NCBI GenBank assembly: GCA_025455725.1
Contig: JALOLY010000004.1
Location: 1 to 28,466, forward strand
Direction: 5' to 3'
From: Amoebophilaceae bacterium
GTDB taxonomy: Bacteria; Bacteroidota; Bacteroidia; Cytophagales; Amoebophilaceae
DNA length: 28,466 nt
The translations under genes and the position numbers were made by a program. The notes beneath the pieces are model-generated. The model was not told the origin of the DNA. It saw nothing but the letters and a program-made list of their open reading frames with translations, and made no database searches. Below, one piece after another: positions 25,823-28,466 of the stretch. Numbering within the stretch: the stretch's first letter is position 1; each line of letters starts with the position of its first letter.

Positions 25823-26437
25823 ATGCCATTTGAACTACCAGTACTCACATACGCACACCATGCACTAGAGCCGTTTATTGATGCTAAAACGATGGAACTG
25901 CACCATACAAAGCATCATCAAGGGTACGTCAGTAACCTTAATAAGGCCGTTACGGGCACCGTATTGGAGGGTATGCCTATTGCCACAATCCTCAATAATG
26001 TGAGCCAGCACGGTGTTGCGGTGCGTAATCATGGGGGTGGGCACTACAATCACACTCTATTTTGGAGCATCTTGTCACCGCAGGGCGGTGCACTTCCGTT
26101 AGGAATGGTAGCTTCCGCTATCGACCAGTACTTTGGTAGTTTTGACCAATTCAAGGAAGCCTTTACCGTGATGGCTACCACCTGGTTTGGCTCAGGCTGG
26201 GTATGGCTTTATGTAGGCGACCGTGGTAAGTTAGGTTTGTGTGCTACCCCTAATCAGGATAATCCTTTGATGGATGTGGTACCTGCCGAGTATCGCGGGA
26301 TTCCTATCTTAGGCCTTGATGTCTGGGAACACGCCTATTACTTACACTATCAGCACAGGAGGCCTGAATACGTCGCTGCTTTCTGGCATCTAGTGAACTG
26401 GACAGAAGTAGAAAGAAGATTTCAACAAGCACTGTGA
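25823..26437 (+). CDS. sodA: Superoxide dismutase, Mn-type (Fe/Mn family)
   Basis: Cytosolic enzyme that dismutates superoxide. Starting at ATG 25823 ('MPFELPVLTYAHHALEPFID') gives 204 residues, the family length; an upstream in-frame start at 25793 would add ten non-conserved residues. Metal ligands are His27 ('ELHHTKHH'), His77 ('GGHYNHTLFW'), Asp166 and His170 ('LDVWEHAYY'). Gln in 'TPNQDNP' (about 143-148) is the residue typical of Mn-type enzymes, whereas Fe-type ones have 'NAGTP'. A cambialistic enzyme remains possible. Likely protects against host or respiratory oxidants. Confidence 0.93.
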   Translation: MPFELPVLTYAHHALEPFIDAKTMELHHTKHHQGYVSNLNKAVTGTVLEGMPIATILNNVSQHGVAVRNHGGGHYNHTLFWSILSPQGGALPLGMVASAIDQYFGSFDQFKEAFTVMATTWFGSGWVWLYVGDRGKLGLCATPNQDNPLMDVVPAEYRGIPILGLDVWEHAYYLHYQHRRPEYVAAFWHLVNWTEVERRFQQAL

Positions 26438-26670
26438 ACGGCGCTATCAATCTGTAGGAACCAAGACAGCCCAATCTCCTCAGGCCTCAGGGTATTTTGC
26501 CACTAGGGTAAACGAGAAGATTCAGCAGCGGCCATATAACGAGGGTTCATACCGTTGGGGAAGCTATAGCGCAACTGCTTCTCGTGGCATTTGTCCCATA
26601 GCCTCCTCGTTCGGTAATCCCACCCTGTAGCCGGCACGTTGTACCGTGCTCTTCTTGTGAAGCCTAACCA
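26438..26670 (-). other. Non-coding stretch with open frame continuing after the ftsH stop
   Basis: Convergent gap between sodA (+) and ftsH (-). On the minus strand the ftsH reading frame stays open for about 50 codons after its TAA (26671-26673) and reads protein-like ('NVPATGWDYRTRRLWDKC', later 'GMNPRYMAAAESSRLP'). A second frame starts at an ATG overlapping the ftsH stop as TAATG (26669-26671) and runs 35 codons to a TAG at 26564-26566. Neither matches a family I know. No terminator is evident. Confidence 0.35.
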
Positions 26671-28466
26671 TTACTTTTGTTCTTTTTCGACAGCAGGGAG
26701 AGTATCCTTCTTTATTCTTTTAGCTCTCTTGACGGGAGCTCCATCTCCTTCTTTGTCGTAAGGCCGTTTACCAATCATTTGTTCTAGATCTTTTTGAAAA
26801 ATAACTTCTTTGTCTAACAGTGCCTGTGCTACGGTTACCAACTCCTTCTTTTTAGCGCGTAACAACACTTTGGCGCGTATATAAGCTGCTTCTATGAGTG
26901 TTCGTACTTCTTCGTCAATAGTCTTGGCTGTTGCCTCAGAGTAAGGTTTGGTAAAGTTATACTCGCTTTGCTGACGGGCATGAAAAGAGATATTGCCAAT
27001 TTTACCATTCATGCCATAGATGCTTACCATGTTGTAAGCCATCTCACTCACATCTCCTAGGTCACTTAAGGCGCCTGTGGATATCTTGCCAAAGGTGAGC
27101 TCTTCCGCTGCCCTACCGCCTAGTAACATACACATTCTGTCTAGCAGTTGCTCAGTTTGGTATAGGAACTGCTCTTTGTGCAGATACTGTGCATAGCCCA
27201 AGGCAGCAGTTCCTCGGGGAACAATACTCACTTTGACCAGTGGGTGTGCGTGCTCCAGGAACCAGCTTGTTACAGCATGCCCTGCTTCATGATAAGCCAC
27301 AATTTCCTTTTCTTGAGGCGATATAATCTTATTCCTTTTTTCTAGACCACCAATTACCCGATCGATCGCATCCTGGAAGTCCGTCATATCAACCTCGCTC
27401 TTGTTCCTACGGGCAGCAATGAGTGCCGCTTCGTTGCAGATATTAGCAAGTTCTGCACCAGCAAATCCAGGTGTCTGCGCTGCTAGTTTAGCTGCATCTA
27501 CATCTTTATCCAGTTGCAATACTTTGATATGCACTTTCAAAATTGCCTCTCTATCAACAACATCTGGCTTATCAAGACTTATTTGTCTGTCAAATCGCCC
27601 AGGTCTCAAGAGGGCCTGGTCCAGCACATCAGGTCTATTGGTAGCAGCTAAGATGATGACTCCGGAGTCGGTCGCAAAGCCATCCATCTCTACCAGCAAT
27701 GAGTTCAATGTATTTTCCCTTTCATCATTAGCGCCGGGCATTTGTCCACGTCCCCTTGATCTACCCACGGCATCGATCTCATCGATGAAGACAATACACG
27801 GTGCTTTTGCCTTGGCTCGATTAAAAAGGTCCCTGACACGTGCTGCACCCACACCCACAAACATTTCTACAAAATCAGATCCTGATAAAGAGAAGAACGG
27901 AACGCCGGCTTCTCCCGCCACTGCCTTAGCTAACAAGGTCTTTCCAGTGCCCGGAGGACCTATCAACAGGGCCCCTTTGGGTATCTTGCCACCTAGTTTA
28001 GTAAACTTCTCAGGGCTCTTGAGAAACTCTACAATTTCCATGACTTCTTCCTTGGCTTCATGCAGGCCAGCGATGTCCTCAAAAGTCACTTTCACACTTT
28101 TCTCTGCATCAAAGAGAGATGCTTTTGACTTTCCTATGTTAAACATTTGCGCCCCTGTCCCTCCTTCTGACATGCGACGCATCAGAAATAAGAATCCTAG
28201 AATGATCAAGAACCAAGGCCCCCACTCAAGTAGTAAGTTCGTGATGTCATAGTGCTCTTTGACGGTGTAACCTATCCTTTTATCTGGCTTCATTTTGGCC
28301 TCCAGCGCCTTAAAATTTTCATTGAATATTCGTGAAGAGGGTGTTTTAAAGTAATAAACCGGTGAGTTTTTTGTAGCTACATAGTTGTGGGTCTTTAGCT
28401 CACTTTTGTAGGGCTCTTGCTGTAATTTTTCTGGCTTTAATGTGATCTCAACAAGATTTTTATTAA
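26671..28466 (-). CDS. ftsH: ATP-dependent zinc metalloprotease FtsH (5' end beyond window)
   Basis: Inner-membrane AAA+ protease that degrades misassembled membrane proteins and selected regulators. The frame is open to the window edge (28466), adding about 57 codons ('NKNLVEITLKPEKL', part of the periplasmic domain) before the internal Met at 28293, so the gene is cut at its 5' end. The first membrane helix lies outside. Numbered from that Met: second membrane helix about 25-39, Walker A 'GPPGTGKT' (112-119), Walker B 'IVFIDEID', arginine fingers in 'RPGRFDR', zinc site 'HEAGH' (335-339) with a probable third ligand Asp411. The Lys-rich C-terminal tail is typical. Confidence 0.96.
   Translation of the reverse strand, partial: NKNLVEITLKPEKLQQEPYKSELKTHNYVATKNSPVYYFKTPSSRIFNENFKALEAKMKPDKRIGYTVKEHYDITNLLLEWGPWFLIILGFLFLMRRMSEGGTGAQMFNIGKSKASLFDAEKSVKVTFEDIAGLHEAKEEVMEIVEFLKSPEKFTKLGGKIPKGALLIGPPGTGKTLLAKAVAGEAGVPFFSLSGSDFVEMFVGVGAARVRDLFNRAKAKAPCIVFIDEIDAVGRSRGRGQMPGANDERENTLNSLLVEMDGFATDSGVIILAATNRPDVLDQALLRPGRFDRQISLDKPDVVDREAILKVHIKVLQLDKDVDAAKLAAQTPGFAGAELANICNEAALIAARRNKSEVDMTDFQDAIDRVIGGLEKRNKIISPQEKEIVAYHEAGHAVTSWFLEHAHPLVKVSIVPRGTAALGYAQYLHKEQFLYQTEQLLDRMCMLLGGRAAEELTFGKISTGALSDLGDVSEMAYNMVSIYGMNGKIGNISFHARQQSEYNFTKPYSEATAKTIDEEVRTLIEAAYIRAKVLLRAKKKELVTVAQALLDKEVIFQKDLEQMIGKRPYDKEGDGAPVKRAKRIKKDTLPAVEKEQK

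Noticed and set aside
12032..26520. Shared GGTAAACGAGAAG between about 12034-12047 (minus) and 26508-26520 (plus)
   Set aside because: Only 13 bases, with no extended similarity or flanking structure; not enough for a repeat element.
27401..28252. 283-codon plus-strand ORF opposite ftsH
   Set aside because: Fully antisense to the conserved ftsH gene; composition is that of a reverse-strand shadow and no domain is recognisable.

Overview
This window looks like part of the chromosome of a bacterium of the phylum Bacteroidota, probably a host-associated or intracellular lineage of the Amoebophilus/Cardinium type. Supporting points are the gene order leucine dehydrogenase - nusB - yajC - ybbR, a stand-alone half-size GT5 'starch synthase' protein, near absence of Shine-Dalgarno sites, and TAnnTTTG -7 promoter elements just upstream of several genes. 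Ankyrin-repeat and transposase debris and long gene-poor stretches suggest a decaying symbiont genome. The base composition, judged by eye, is less AT-rich than I recall for those two genera, so placement below phylum level is an inference.

Layout. 1-390: remnant of an insertion-sequence transposase. 469-3939: a very large fusion protein joining a sodium:solute symporter, further membrane helices, a decayed histidine-kinase-like core and an intact-looking SpoT-type (p)ppGpp hydrolase HD domain. 4043-5317: glyA. 5318-6104: a gene-free, AT-rich stretch with three perfect and further near-perfect DnaA boxes, a good candidate for the replication origin. 6105-8195: recG (+). 8246-11966: a minus-strand pair, an ATM1-type ABC exporter followed 4 bp later by uvrB. 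11967-13331: 1.4 kb of decayed DNA with a broken ankyrin-repeat gene. 13332-16808: a plus-strand cluster of leucine dehydrogenase, nusB, a YtxH-like protein, yajC and a short YbbR-domain protein. 16809-17435: no gene recognised. 17436-20423: minus-strand pair of an MdlB-type ABC exporter and a PiT-family phosphate permease. 20617-22152: gltX (+). 22164-24901: aspS and a GT5 half-protein (minus). 24902-25329: intergenic with two hairpins and a tiny leader ORF. 25330-26437: tadA and sodA (+). 26671-28466: ftsH (minus), cut at its 5' end by the window edge.

Most genes serve core functions: translation (gltX, aspS, tadA), one-carbon metabolism (glyA), transcription antitermination (nusB), protein export and quality control (yajC, ftsH), DNA repair (recG, uvrB) and oxidative defence (sodA). 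Host-linked or unusual content lies in the transporter/alarmone-hydrolase fusion, the ABC exporters and phosphate permease, and the ankyrin remnant. The two most promising observations are the symporter-SpoT fusion and the putative oriC.
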